A stretch of 5,947 nt of DNA, taken from Bacteroidota bacterium. GTDB lineage: Bacteria > Bacteroidota > Ignavibacteria > UBA10030 > UBA8401. Under the pieces are notes generated by a model. It had not been told where the DNA came from and ran no database searches. It saw only the letters and a list, made by a program, of their open reading frames with translations. Below are positions 1 to 5,947 of the stretch, piece after piece (within the stretch, counting starts at the first letter, position 1; every line of letters starts with the position of its first letter). The stretch is from NCBI GenBank assembly GCA_025355705.1, contig JANXZD010000043.1, positions 1-5,947 of the forward strand. Reading direction: 5' to 3'. A program made the translations under genes and the position numbers.

Positions 1-1570
1 TCTCCGGAATGCTGCCGTATGCCTCGGCGATCCTGGCATATGCCAATGCAAAATTTGGATCAAGCATAATAGCCTGATGGAAATATTCTATTGCACGGAG
101 GATGTCACCCTTCGTTCGTTTTGCGAAATGGTATTGCCCCCTAAGATAGAGCTGATATGCTTCGTTGCTTTCTGTATAATGTTTTGCAAACGATTTCTTT
201 TCTTCCCCTGAAAGCCTTAATTGCAGTTTGTCTACGATCTCACCGGCGATCTCCCGTTGTGTCGATAACAGATCGGACAATGTGCGTTCATATTTCTCAC
301 CCCAAAGCAGATTGTTGTTCCGAACATCGACCAATTCTACACTGATTGAAATGTTCTCACCACGCTGAACGATCCGACCCGACATCACCGCATTCACGCC
401 GAGTTCTTTGCCGATCGTGATCGGGTCCGCATTCTTCCCCTTGTAGCGAAAGACCGAACTGGTCGGACTGACCTTCAGATCCGGAATTTGCGACAGGCGA
501 AAGATGAGCGATTCCGTCAGTCCGTCCGATAAGTATTCCTGATCCGGATCGGCGCTGTTATTCTGGAACGAGAGAACGGTGATGGAATTTATTTTTTGTC
601 CCGGCCCATTGAAGAAGAGAAGCCACGTAATGAGAACGAGAACTGCGACCGAGGCAGCCCCGATCAATATTTTCATTTTGGATTTTCCCAGAACATTTGG
701 CAGCACATTCATCGTCCGAGTGGATCCCGATTGTCCCATCTGTTCCGGTCTGACAATGCGGGTGGAGCCTTTCTGTAACCGACGAAGTTCACTGACCATA
801 TCATCAATATGTTGGTAGCGGTCAGTCGGATCCTTCTCGAGCGCACGGATAATGATCCTATCCAATTCAGGATTTAAATCCTCGCGATATTTTAACACAG
901 ACTCGGGTTCTTCATTCACAATAGAGTACATTAACGCAGCTTCGTGTTCACCACGAAACGGAAAATGCCCAGTAAAAATTTCAAACAGAACAACTCCAAA
1001 AGAAAAAATATCTGACCGCGCATCAACATCACCTCCGTGAAGTTGTTCCGGAGCCATGTATGCGAGCGTACCAACGGTGCTCGATGTTCTTGTCAGTTTT
1101 AACGAGCCTTTTAGCTTCGCTAATCCAAAGTCCATCACTTTTATTCTGCCGTCAGACGTGAGCATGATGTTTTCACTCTTCACATCGCGGTGAACAATTC
1201 CTTTTACATGCGCCGCCTGAAGTGCCTCTCCGATCTGAATCGCATATTGAAGTCCGTCCTGAATTTTTTGTATTGGAAGTTTTTCTCTGAGCGTCGATCC
1301 TTCCACATATTCCATAATGATAAACTGGCGACCTTCATATTCCTGAATATCAATCACCGAACATACATTGGGGTGATTCAAAGAAGCGGCAGCTTTTGCT
1401 TCTTGCAACAATCGGGATTCTTCCTGATCCGATTTTGATGCATGAGGCGGAAGAAATTTCAATGCAACAAACCGATCGAGTTTGGTATCGTGAGCTTTAT
1501 AAACGACACCCATTCCCCCTTCACCCAGTTTATCGATAATCTTATAGTGAGAAATCGTTTGACCGATCAT
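1..1570 (-). CDS. Transmembrane Ser/Thr protein kinase with FlgO/TolB-N-like and TPR domains (C-terminus cut by window edge)
   Basis: This is a Hanks-type (eukaryotic-like) Ser/Thr kinase predicted to sit in the inner membrane and phosphorylate cytoplasmic proteins in response to something sensed outside. I translated the frame from the ATG at 1570; it stays open for 523 codons to the left edge, so the end is missing. The kinase domain is about residues 9-262: glycine loop LGEGGMGVV (15-23), ATP-binding Lys38, likely C-helix Glu57, catalytic HRD 127-129 with Asn134, DFG 147-149 and APE 173-175, so it should be active. A Ser/Thr-rich linker (about 265-298) leads to one transmembrane helix (301-320). 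Next comes a FlgO/TolB-N-like domain (about 330-450), then TPR-type helices from about 470, with LDPNF at 503-507. The start is supported by a Shine-Dalgarno and by alignment with the upstream paralogue, which begins MIGQAISHYKII against MIGQTISHYKII here. It lies 4 nt after that gene and is probably translationally coupled to it. Family assignment is secure; ligand and substrates are unknown. Confidence 0.95.
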   Translation of the reverse strand, partial: MIGQTISHYKIIDKLGEGGMGVVYKAHDTKLDRFVALKFLPPHASKSDQEESRLLQEAKAAASLNHPNVCSVIDIQEYEGRQFIIMEYVEGSTLREKLPIQKIQDGLQYAIQIGEALQAAHVKGIVHRDVKSENIMLTSDGRIKVMDFGLAKLKGSLKLTRTSSTVGTLAYMAPEQLHGGDVDARSDIFSFGVVLFEIFTGHFPFRGEHEAALMYSIVNEEPESVLKYREDLNPELDRIIIRALEKDPTDRYQHIDDMVSELRRLQKGSTRIVRPEQMGQSGSTRTMNVLPNVLGKSKMKILIGAASVAVLVLITWLLFFNGPGQKINSITVLSFQNNSADPDQEYLSDGLTESLIFRLSQIPDLKVSPTSSVFRYKGKNADPITIGKELGVNAVMSGRIVQRGENISISVELVDVRNNNLLWGEKYERTLSDLLSTQREIAGEIVDKLQLRLSGEEKKSFAKHYTESNEAYQLYLRGQYHFAKRTKGDILRAIEYFHQAIMLDPNFALAYARIAEAYGSIPE

Positions 1571-1574
1571 TCTT

Positions 1575-4238
1575 TTATCCTGATACTAATTTTTGAAATC
1601 GTTTGTTATTTTTCAGCGGCCGCCATGTCGGATCCAGTTTTAAATATGTCGGTGAGAGCTCTGCCGGAATAGTAAGAAGGCGTTCAAGAAGATCGACCGC
1701 TTTCTCCTGTTCTCCGATCATAGTATAGATCTCGGCAAGTTCCAACACGCGGAATGATCCGCGCCATGCTTCCTTCTCAATCGGAAGCATTTCTACGCCG
1801 CGATTCCCGTATTGAACCGCCTTTTCCTTGTTGCCGAGTCCGGCATAGGCGATGCCAAGAGAACTATAGACCCGTTCATCGTCATTGTTTTTCAGTAGTT
1901 TCTTTTCCAGAAACGTAACGGAACTGTCATAATATTTTTTTGCGAGCTGCTGATTCCCACGGAACTCTTCCAGCCGTGCCCGGAGCATCACCGTTGGGAA
2001 AAAACTGAATTGCGTGTTCAGCAACGCATCCGACTTGGCGGTTGTCATCACGGAAATTGCAGCATCATACTTTCCTTCTGCTTGGTTGACCAGAAACTCC
2101 ATATAGTCGATCGAAAATTCCGTCTCTTCGATCTTTCCGGCCCTCCGCGCTTCCGTCAGTAGTGAGTGTGCCGCCGACAAGTCTCCTTTCCACAACAGCA
2201 GATTCTTGATCTTATCCCAATATGTCACAATGATATCCGGTGCGAGCTCGAGTGAACGGTCTTGGTAGGAATCCGCTTCTTCATATTTTCTCAGCAGCGT
2301 CAGCGTTTCACCCAGCTGACGGAGAACGTCCGACGCACGGGGATTTGCTTCGATGGATCGCTTGAACGCATCGATGGAACCCTGCATATTTCCCTGCCTC
2401 CGCATGACCGCCGCAATTCCATAATGCACCTGGGCATTGTTCGGACGATACTTCAATGCAAGATCGAATTCCTTCAGCGCATTCGAATAATCAAGCTTCG
2501 TGTGATAATGGAACCACCCCATTGCTTCATGTGCTTCCGACAATTCCGGAGAGAGTTCGATCGCTTTTTCCGCAGTCTGACGCGCCATTTCTACACGTTG
2601 CGGAGTGCGGTCATAGAAGAACCAATAGAAGCCTGCATGTGCTTTTCCAAGACGTGCATAGGCGGCGGAAAAATTCGGATCGAGACGGACCGCCTTTGTG
2701 AACAATTTTATGGCGATCTCCTGATCGGATTTGGAGATACTTCTTTCGGCATATTCAACTGCCTGCAGATAAATGTCGTAGGCTTCTGAATTCTCCGTAA
2801 GCGACGTGGTCAGCGAATTCCGCTCGGTCTTTGCCAACGCAATATTCATTGCTCCGGCAACGCGGCTTGCAATATCGGACTGCAGTTTGAATGCACTGGA
2901 GAGGACCGATTCGATCGATTCCGACCATGCCTGCGTTTCATCTTCAACTTTGATTAATGTCGGATTCACACGAACATGCGTCTGTCCGTCAATAGTTTCC
3001 CAACGTACTGTCCCTTGGAGAACATAATTGACACCAAGCTCATCTCCAATTTGCTTTAGTGTTTTTGTCGTCTTTTTATATTGAACCGCACTCGATCGCG
3101 CAATCACCTTCAGTCCTGACAGACCCGATAAACGACTTGTCACTTCATCGGTCATGCCATCAACAAAATAATCTTTGTCGTTCGATCCAAGATTTTCAAA
3201 CGGAAGAACAACAATTATTTTCTTAGCATTGCTTCCGGTAAATTTTGAGAAAATGGAATCTTTGAAGAAGAATACAGTCAAAATGAGAATTGCGGCAATA
3301 CCAATTCCGATCAAATATTTTTTCAAGAAGAAAATATTTTTTGCTGCCTGCGGTATTGAAGATGAAATATTCGAATGGCTTTGTTCAGGCCGTTGATATT
3401 CCTGCGTGCGTACAACTCTTGTCGATTCTTTTTTCAATCGCCGAAGGTCAACAATAATCTCGGACATAGACTGGTAGCGATCTTCCGGATCTTTTTCGAG
3501 GGATTTTTTCAGGATGTGTAATAATTCTGGCGGAGTATCTTCACGATATTTTACAGCATTTTCCGGTTCCTCGTTCACAATAGAATACATGATCGCCGCT
3601 TCGTGTTCACCGCGAAACGGCATCTTTCCTGTTGTCATTTCGAAAAGAACAACACCGTACGAAAAGATATCAGATCGTGTATCCGCTTCAATTCCCTGGA
3701 TCTGTTCCGGCGACATATACGCAAGCGTTCCAATCGTACTCGATGTCCTTGTCAATTTCAGAGAACCTTTCAACTTCGCCAGACCAAAATCCATCACTTT
3801 AATCTGGTTCTTTGCATTCACCATGATATTCTCTGCTTTGATATCGCGGTGAACGATCCCTTTACTGTGCGCTTCCTGTAATGCTTCTCCTATTTGAATT
3901 GCATATTCAACAACTTGTTTGATATTTAGAGAATTTGACGAAGCTATTTTATCGCGTAGTGTTACTCCATCCACAAGCTCCATTTCAATGAATTGCTGAC
4001 CTTCGAATTCATCGATCCCATAAATTGTACAGACATTCGGATGGTTCAACGCGGAAGCAGATTTCGCTTCCTGAAAGAAGCGGGATTTTTCCTGCTCCGA
4101 TTGTGATAAATGTGAGGGAAGGAATTTAAGTGCGACGAAACGATCGAGTTTGGAATCTTGTGCTTTATACACAACACCCATACCACCTTCACCCAGTTTC
4201 TCAATTATTTTGTAATGCGAAATAGCTTGACCGATCAT
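1575..4238 (-). CDS. Transmembrane Ser/Thr protein kinase with FlgO/TolB-N-like and TPR domains (complete, 887 aa)
   Basis: A complete Hanks-type Ser/Thr kinase with a predicted extracytoplasmic sensor half. The kinase domain is about residues 9-265: glycine loop LGEGGMGVV (15-23), Lys38, likely C-helix Glu57, HRD 130-132 with Asn137, DFG 150-152, SPE 176-178 and a later Arg (LEKDPEDRYQ, Arg254), all as expected for an active enzyme. A linker rich in Ser, Thr and Gln (about 271-300) holds candidate autophosphorylation sites. One transmembrane helix (about 308-325) follows. Residues about 339-460 match the FlgO/TolB-N-like domain of TPR-containing kinases and adenylate cyclases (VVLPFENL at 341-348, DGMTDEV, ELGVNYVLQGTVR). 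From about 484 to 860 the chain is TPR-like helices with LDPNF, LSPE and YRPNN turns. It ends in DPTWRPLKNNKRFQKL, a tail common in this TPR family. The ATG at 4238 has a good Shine-Dalgarno. It is followed after 4 nt by a paralogous kinase. The TPR part probably binds protein or peptide partners, but the stimulus is unknown. Confidence 0.96.
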   Translation of the reverse strand: MIGQAISHYKIIEKLGEGGMGVVYKAQDSKLDRFVALKFLPSHLSQSEQEKSRFFQEAKSASALNHPNVCTIYGIDEFEGQQFIEMELVDGVTLRDKIASSNSLNIKQVVEYAIQIGEALQEAHSKGIVHRDIKAENIMVNAKNQIKVMDFGLAKLKGSLKLTRTSSTIGTLAYMSPEQIQGIEADTRSDIFSYGVVLFEMTTGKMPFRGEHEAAIMYSIVNEEPENAVKYREDTPPELLHILKKSLEKDPEDRYQSMSEIIVDLRRLKKESTRVVRTQEYQRPEQSHSNISSSIPQAAKNIFFLKKYLIGIGIAAILILTVFFFKDSIFSKFTGSNAKKIIVVLPFENLGSNDKDYFVDGMTDEVTSRLSGLSGLKVIARSSAVQYKKTTKTLKQIGDELGVNYVLQGTVRWETIDGQTHVRVNPTLIKVEDETQAWSESIESVLSSAFKLQSDIASRVAGAMNIALAKTERNSLTTSLTENSEAYDIYLQAVEYAERSISKSDQEIAIKLFTKAVRLDPNFSAAYARLGKAHAGFYWFFYDRTPQRVEMARQTAEKAIELSPELSEAHEAMGWFHYHTKLDYSNALKEFDLALKYRPNNAQVHYGIAAVMRRQGNMQGSIDAFKRSIEANPRASDVLRQLGETLTLLRKYEEADSYQDRSLELAPDIIVTYWDKIKNLLLWKGDLSAAHSLLTEARRAGKIEETEFSIDYMEFLVNQAEGKYDAAISVMTTAKSDALLNTQFSFFPTVMLRARLEEFRGNQQLAKKYYDSSVTFLEKKLLKNNDDERVYSSLGIAYAGLGNKEKAVQYGNRGVEMLPIEKEAWRGSFRVLELAEIYTMIGEQEKAVDLLERLLTIPAELSPTYLKLDPTWRPLKNNKRFQKLVSG
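1578..1582 (-). promoter_or_regulatory. Shine-Dalgarno of the second kinase, inside the end of the first
   Basis: On the minus strand CAGGA stands 7 nt before the ATG at 1570. It overlaps the last sense codon (Gly, 1578-1580) of the upstream kinase gene and lies directly before that gene's TAA (1575-1577). A terminating ribosome would therefore already be at the next start site, which argues for translational coupling and a fixed expression ratio of the two kinases. Confidence 0.75.
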
Positions 4239-4245
4239 ATTGAAA

Positions 4246-4252
4246 TCCTTTT
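4246..4252 (-). promoter_or_regulatory. Shine-Dalgarno of the complete kinase
   Basis: The minus strand reads AAAAGGA, 7 nt before the ATG at 4238. The spacing is the same as for the second kinase and supports this start codon. The next bases upstream (AAGGAAG at 4254-4260) are also purine-rich but too far away to be the main site. Confidence 0.7.
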
Positions 4253-4280
4253 ACTTCCTTCCGTTACCCAAACGATTATG

Positions 4281-4314
4281 AACATACTATCGAAACGCAA
4301 AAAAAAAACATACT
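4281..4314. repeat. Direct repeat AACATACT x2 flanking a 10-A homopolymer in the 83-nt intergenic gap
   Basis: The gap between the ABM-like gene and the first kinase (4239-4321) contains AACATACT at 4281-4288 and again at 4307-4314, with starts 26 bp apart. The second copy overlaps the end of a run of ten A (4299-4308), which is T10 on the coding strand. The gap is AT-rich and is the only place in the window where a promoter for the kinase pair could easily lie, but I could not find a convincing -35/-10 pair. The repeat could be an operator, or chance in AT-rich DNA. The T-run has no clear stem before it, so I do not call a terminator. Confidence 0.4.
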
Positions 4315-4321
4315 GATTCTA

Positions 4322-4618
4322 TTACTCAACCACCGAAAATATTTCCCTGTGTCCTGATTCGATGTGCGCCATGAACTTGCCGTACCAAGCACCAAACTCT
4401 TTCGAGGACATCGTTTCCGAAGAATTCTTTTCATACGCCGCAAGATTTTCAAATGTCAATTCCATTTCCAGGGTATAGAATTTTCCGGTGACATCCAGTA
4501 AATACCGTGCTTCAGGTTGCCCGTGCTGTTTCATCATTTCCTTCCCCTCTGCGATCAATGCTTTCACTTCCTTTGCATGACCGAATTTCAACTGGAACGT
4601 ATTCCGTACGATGATCAT
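4322..4618 (-). CDS. Small ABM-like (dimeric alpha-beta barrel) protein, function unknown
   Basis: A complete 98-residue protein. Its pattern is that of a ferredoxin-like, dimeric alpha-beta barrel domain, as in antibiotic biosynthesis monooxygenase (ABM), NIPSNAP and Dabb families: strand IIVRNTFQL (2-10), helix about 13-32, strands about 36-54 (ARYLLDVTG, YTLEMELTF), a helix about 55-78 that contains an Ala-Ala-Tyr segment, and a last strand REIFSVV near 91-97. There is no signal peptide or membrane segment, so it should be cytoplasmic and probably dimeric. The ATG at 4618 has the strongest Shine-Dalgarno in the window. It lies 56 nt after the propeller gene and 83 nt before the kinase pair on the same strand. 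Many small proteins of this fold have no known reaction, and I see no diagnostic catalytic residue, so I give no enzyme name. The gene is secure; the fold is an inference from pattern; any link to kinase signalling rests only on position. Confidence 0.9.
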   Translation of the reverse strand: MIIVRNTFQLKFGHAKEVKALIAEGKEMMKQHGQPEARYLLDVTGKFYTLEMELTFENLAAYEKNSSETMSSKEFGAWYGKFMAHIESGHREIFSVVE

Positions 4619-4622
4619 AACG

Positions 4623-4630
4623 ACCTCCCT
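4623..4630 (-). promoter_or_regulatory. Strong Shine-Dalgarno of the ABM-like gene
   Basis: The minus strand reads AGGGAGGT, 4 nt before the ATG at 4618 (5 nt from the GGAGG core). It is a near-perfect anti-16S match and stronger than the sites of the two kinases. This suggests that the small protein is made in larger amounts than the kinases if they share a transcript. Confidence 0.8.
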
Positions 4631-4650
4631 ATATTGATTGGTGAATGGAC

Positions 4651-4674
4651 GGGAATTTCAGATTTTGAAATCCC
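4651..4674 (-). other. Intercistronic hairpin directly after the stop codon of the propeller gene
   Basis: Plus-strand arms GGGAATTTCA (4651-4660) and TGAAATCCC (4666-4674) pair as a 9-bp stem with one bulged base and a 5-nt loop (GATTT). On the coding (minus) strand it begins right after the TAA at 4675-4677. It has no T-run downstream on that strand, so it is not a standard terminator for the propeller gene. On the plus strand it is followed by a T-rich stretch (TTATTTCTTTT), but no gene reads towards it from that side. It may stabilise or process the mRNA between the two cistrons, or act as a weak terminator. Confidence 0.45.
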
Positions 4675-5947
4675 TTATTTCTTTTCCACTAAATTCTGCC
4701 AGTTGAAAATGATCGACGCACTGTTCAGCGAACGCGTGTTCAATGTCCGGTTCAGCAGGAATTTCTTTCCGTCCATCGAAATATCTTGAGTTCTCGTCTG
4801 AAAACCGCCATCGATCCTGAACAATGTTCTTTCCGAACCGACGGTGATTTGATTATTGTTTGTGACCGTGACGGGAACGGAGATAAATTGCTGGTCATTC
4901 ACATTATAAATGATCTCAGTTCCATTGTTGACCCATCGCGGCTGTTCGCCGCCATTTGTCGAGACCTGCCACTTGCTGGGAGAACCGTCCGTGGGCCGGA
5001 TGTAGATCTCATATTTTCCTGTTTCGTTGGATTGATAGGTAAACCATTTTCCATCCGGTGAGAAGGCACCGATCCATTCACTGAATTCGGATGTCAACAG
5101 CGGTGTAAATTTCTTTTCCGTCAGATCATACATCCCAATATCCCACTTTTGATTTCCCGGTGTGTTCAGCGAAAGGAGTAACTTCTTATTGTCAGGAGTA
5201 ACATCCGTTACATAGGCTGGAGATGTTGCCTGGAAAATCATCCTCTCATCGCCTGTACCGTTGCTGTTCTTTTCGAAGATGCAGAACGTCCCGGATTTGT
5301 TGGAACTGAAATAGACCGTACTTCCGTCCGGCGACCATCGCGGGACGATCTCCATGCCTTTTTCGAATGTCAAGCGCGTATCACTGTTGCGTTCAATGTC
5401 ATGGATCCACAGATCGGTATTCTTTGCCGCCTCATCGTAGATATCGGTTGCGATAAACTTTCCGTCTGCGGAGAATGATGCTGCTGTCGGCACTGACTTT
5501 ATCTTCATGACATGCCCTGCAATACCGAGATCGGAATACACCACGAGCTCATTATCCGTCGATGATGTCCCAAGGTACACAAGGCGATTGTTTCGGGAAA
5601 GCGAAAACGCCCCTTTGCTCCGTGGCTGTGCATAGAGAACATTCTCCAGGATCGGGACCGGATCACCTTTCAACGAAAGTGCACTCTCGTCGAACTGCTG
5701 AGCAAGGATCGAATTCTGTTTGTAATACAAAAGCCATCCTTGATTGTAGACCACATTGCTTGATGCATGGAAAACAACTTTACCATTCCCGCCGCTTAAT
5801 GAACCAACGTGGATATTTTCCACCTCCTGATCAAGTGATGGTTTATTCGTTTGTGCGGAATAGAAGAAATGATCACCGTCCGATAAGAAACAAGGCCAGC
5901 GATGATTCGATTCCAGTTCGGTCGTATCAAGCGACGTGAGCTGCTTT
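4675..5947 (-). CDS. C-terminal PD40/TolB-like beta-propeller protein, probably the end of a third Ser/Thr kinase (5' end outside window)
   Basis: The frame is open from the right edge to TAA at 4675-4677, giving 423 visible residues. A GTG at 5821-5823 could be read as a start, but in-frame coding continues upstream with family-like sequence (SNHRWPCFLSDGDHFFY), so the true start is beyond the window. The visible part is built of propeller blades with PD40/WD40-like signatures: FLSDGDHFFY near 5860-5890, FSADGKF near 5460-5480, PRWSPDGSTVYFSS near 5310-5345, VTPDNKKLLLSL near 5175-5210, FSPDGKWFTYQSN near 5030-5070, and a final ISMDGKKFLLNR near 4755-4790. The segment LLYYKQNSILAQQFD with LKGDPVPI is, from memory, typical of C-terminal halves of PD40-containing bacterial Ser/Thr kinases, and two kinases lie downstream, so I infer a kinase. 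A winged-helix regulator or a free TolB-like protein with the same propeller is the alternative. The propeller probably binds a ligand or protein outside the cytoplasm. Confidence 0.9.
   Translation of the reverse strand, partial: KQLTSLDTTELESNHRWPCFLSDGDHFFYSAQTNKPSLDQEVENIHVGSLSGGNGKVVFHASSNVVYNQGWLLYYKQNSILAQQFDESALSLKGDPVPILENVLYAQPRSKGAFSLSRNNRLVYLGTSSTDNELVVYSDLGIAGHVMKIKSVPTAASFSADGKFIATDIYDEAAKNTDLWIHDIERNSDTRLTFEKGMEIVPRWSPDGSTVYFSSNKSGTFCIFEKNSNGTGDERMIFQATSPAYVTDVTPDNKKLLLSLNTPGNQKWDIGMYDLTEKKFTPLLTSEFSEWIGAFSPDGKWFTYQSNETGKYEIYIRPTDGSPSKWQVSTNGGEQPRWVNNGTEIIYNVNDQQFISVPVTVTNNNQITVGSERTLFRIDGGFQTRTQDISMDGKKFLLNRTLNTRSLNSASIIFNWQNLVEKK

Noticed and set aside
579..818. Plus-strand frames over the linker and membrane helix region of the cut kinase, and similar plus frames at 852-1040, 1190-1438, 3514-3852 and 5562-5939
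   Set aside because: All are antisense to clearly conserved coding sequence. The pairs at 852-1040 and 3514-3852 look alike only because the kinases they shadow are paralogues.
2262..2789. Open plus-strand frame of 175 codons
   Set aside because: It lies entirely antisense within the TPR region of the complete kinase. Its translation is rich in Cys, Arg and Phe with no recognisable domain, as expected for a shadow frame.
4262..4305. Promoter for the kinase pair (CATAAT-like -10, or a Bacteroidota-type TAnnTTTG box)
   Set aside because: CATAAT has no -35 partner at suitable spacing, and the sequence near GTTTG matches the TAnnTTTG box poorly. AT-rich DNA gives such matches by chance.
4299..4308. 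T10 on the coding strand as an intrinsic terminator of the ABM-like gene
   Set aside because: I found no stable GC-rich inverted repeat directly before the T-run.
4899..5081. A 60-codon minus-strand frame inside the propeller gene
   Set aside because: It is in a different frame within conserved propeller blades, has no domain, and no ribosome-binding site was apparent.
5821..5823. GTG as the start codon of the propeller gene
   Set aside because: The frame stays open to the window edge, and the upstream residues contain a propeller-like segment (HRWPCFLSDGDHFFY). The gene therefore starts outside the window.
1..5947. CRISPR array, tRNA, insertion sequence or phage/defence genes
   Set aside because: No regularly spaced repeats, no cloverleaf-like stretch, no terminal inverted repeats or transposase motifs were seen. 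Nearly all bases are accounted for by the four genes.

Overview
The window is a block of bacterial genes that all read on the minus strand, so transcription runs from the right end to the left. Four protein genes fill almost everything. In transcription order they are: the C-terminal part of a protein with a TolB/PD40-type beta-propeller (4675 to the right edge, start outside the window); a 98-residue protein with the pattern of a dimeric alpha-beta barrel (ABM-like) domain (4322-4618); a complete 887-residue transmembrane Ser/Thr protein kinase with FlgO/TolB-N-like and TPR domains (1575-4238); and a second kinase of the same architecture, cut by the left edge (1-1570).

The two kinases are paralogues. 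They start with almost the same residues, keep every Hanks-type catalytic residue, and have one transmembrane helix after a Ser/Thr-rich juxtamembrane linker. A FlgO/TolB-N-like domain and then tetratricopeptide repeats follow, predicted to lie outside the cytoplasm. They are separated by only 4 nt, and the Shine-Dalgarno of the second sits inside the last codons of the first, so they almost certainly share one transcript. The propeller fragment closely resembles the C-terminal half of bacterial Ser/Thr kinases that carry PD40 repeats, so it may be a third kinase, but its kinase domain would lie outside the window. My reading is a cluster of membrane kinases sharing one cytoplasmic output domain and differing in the extracytoplasmic part. 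The stimulus and substrates cannot be read from the sequence.

Organism: moderate GC by eye, AGGA/AGGGAGG-type Shine-Dalgarno sites, TAA at all three visible stops, and an abundance of kinase-FlgO-TPR and PD40 proteins. This suits the Ignavibacteria/Chlorobi side of the FCB group, or possibly Acidobacteria or Calditrichota. The assignment is an inference from protein style, not from a marker gene.

Non-coding DNA is limited to 56 nt between the propeller gene and the ABM gene, which contains a hairpin; 83 nt between the ABM gene and the first kinase, which contains a 10-nt A/T homopolymer and an 8-nt direct repeat; and 4 nt between the kinases. I saw no tRNA, rRNA, CRISPR array, insertion sequence or phage gene. 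I do not see a clearly new type of system. The most notable points are the paralogous kinase pair with an activation segment held identical by purifying selection, and the possible third kinase next to it.
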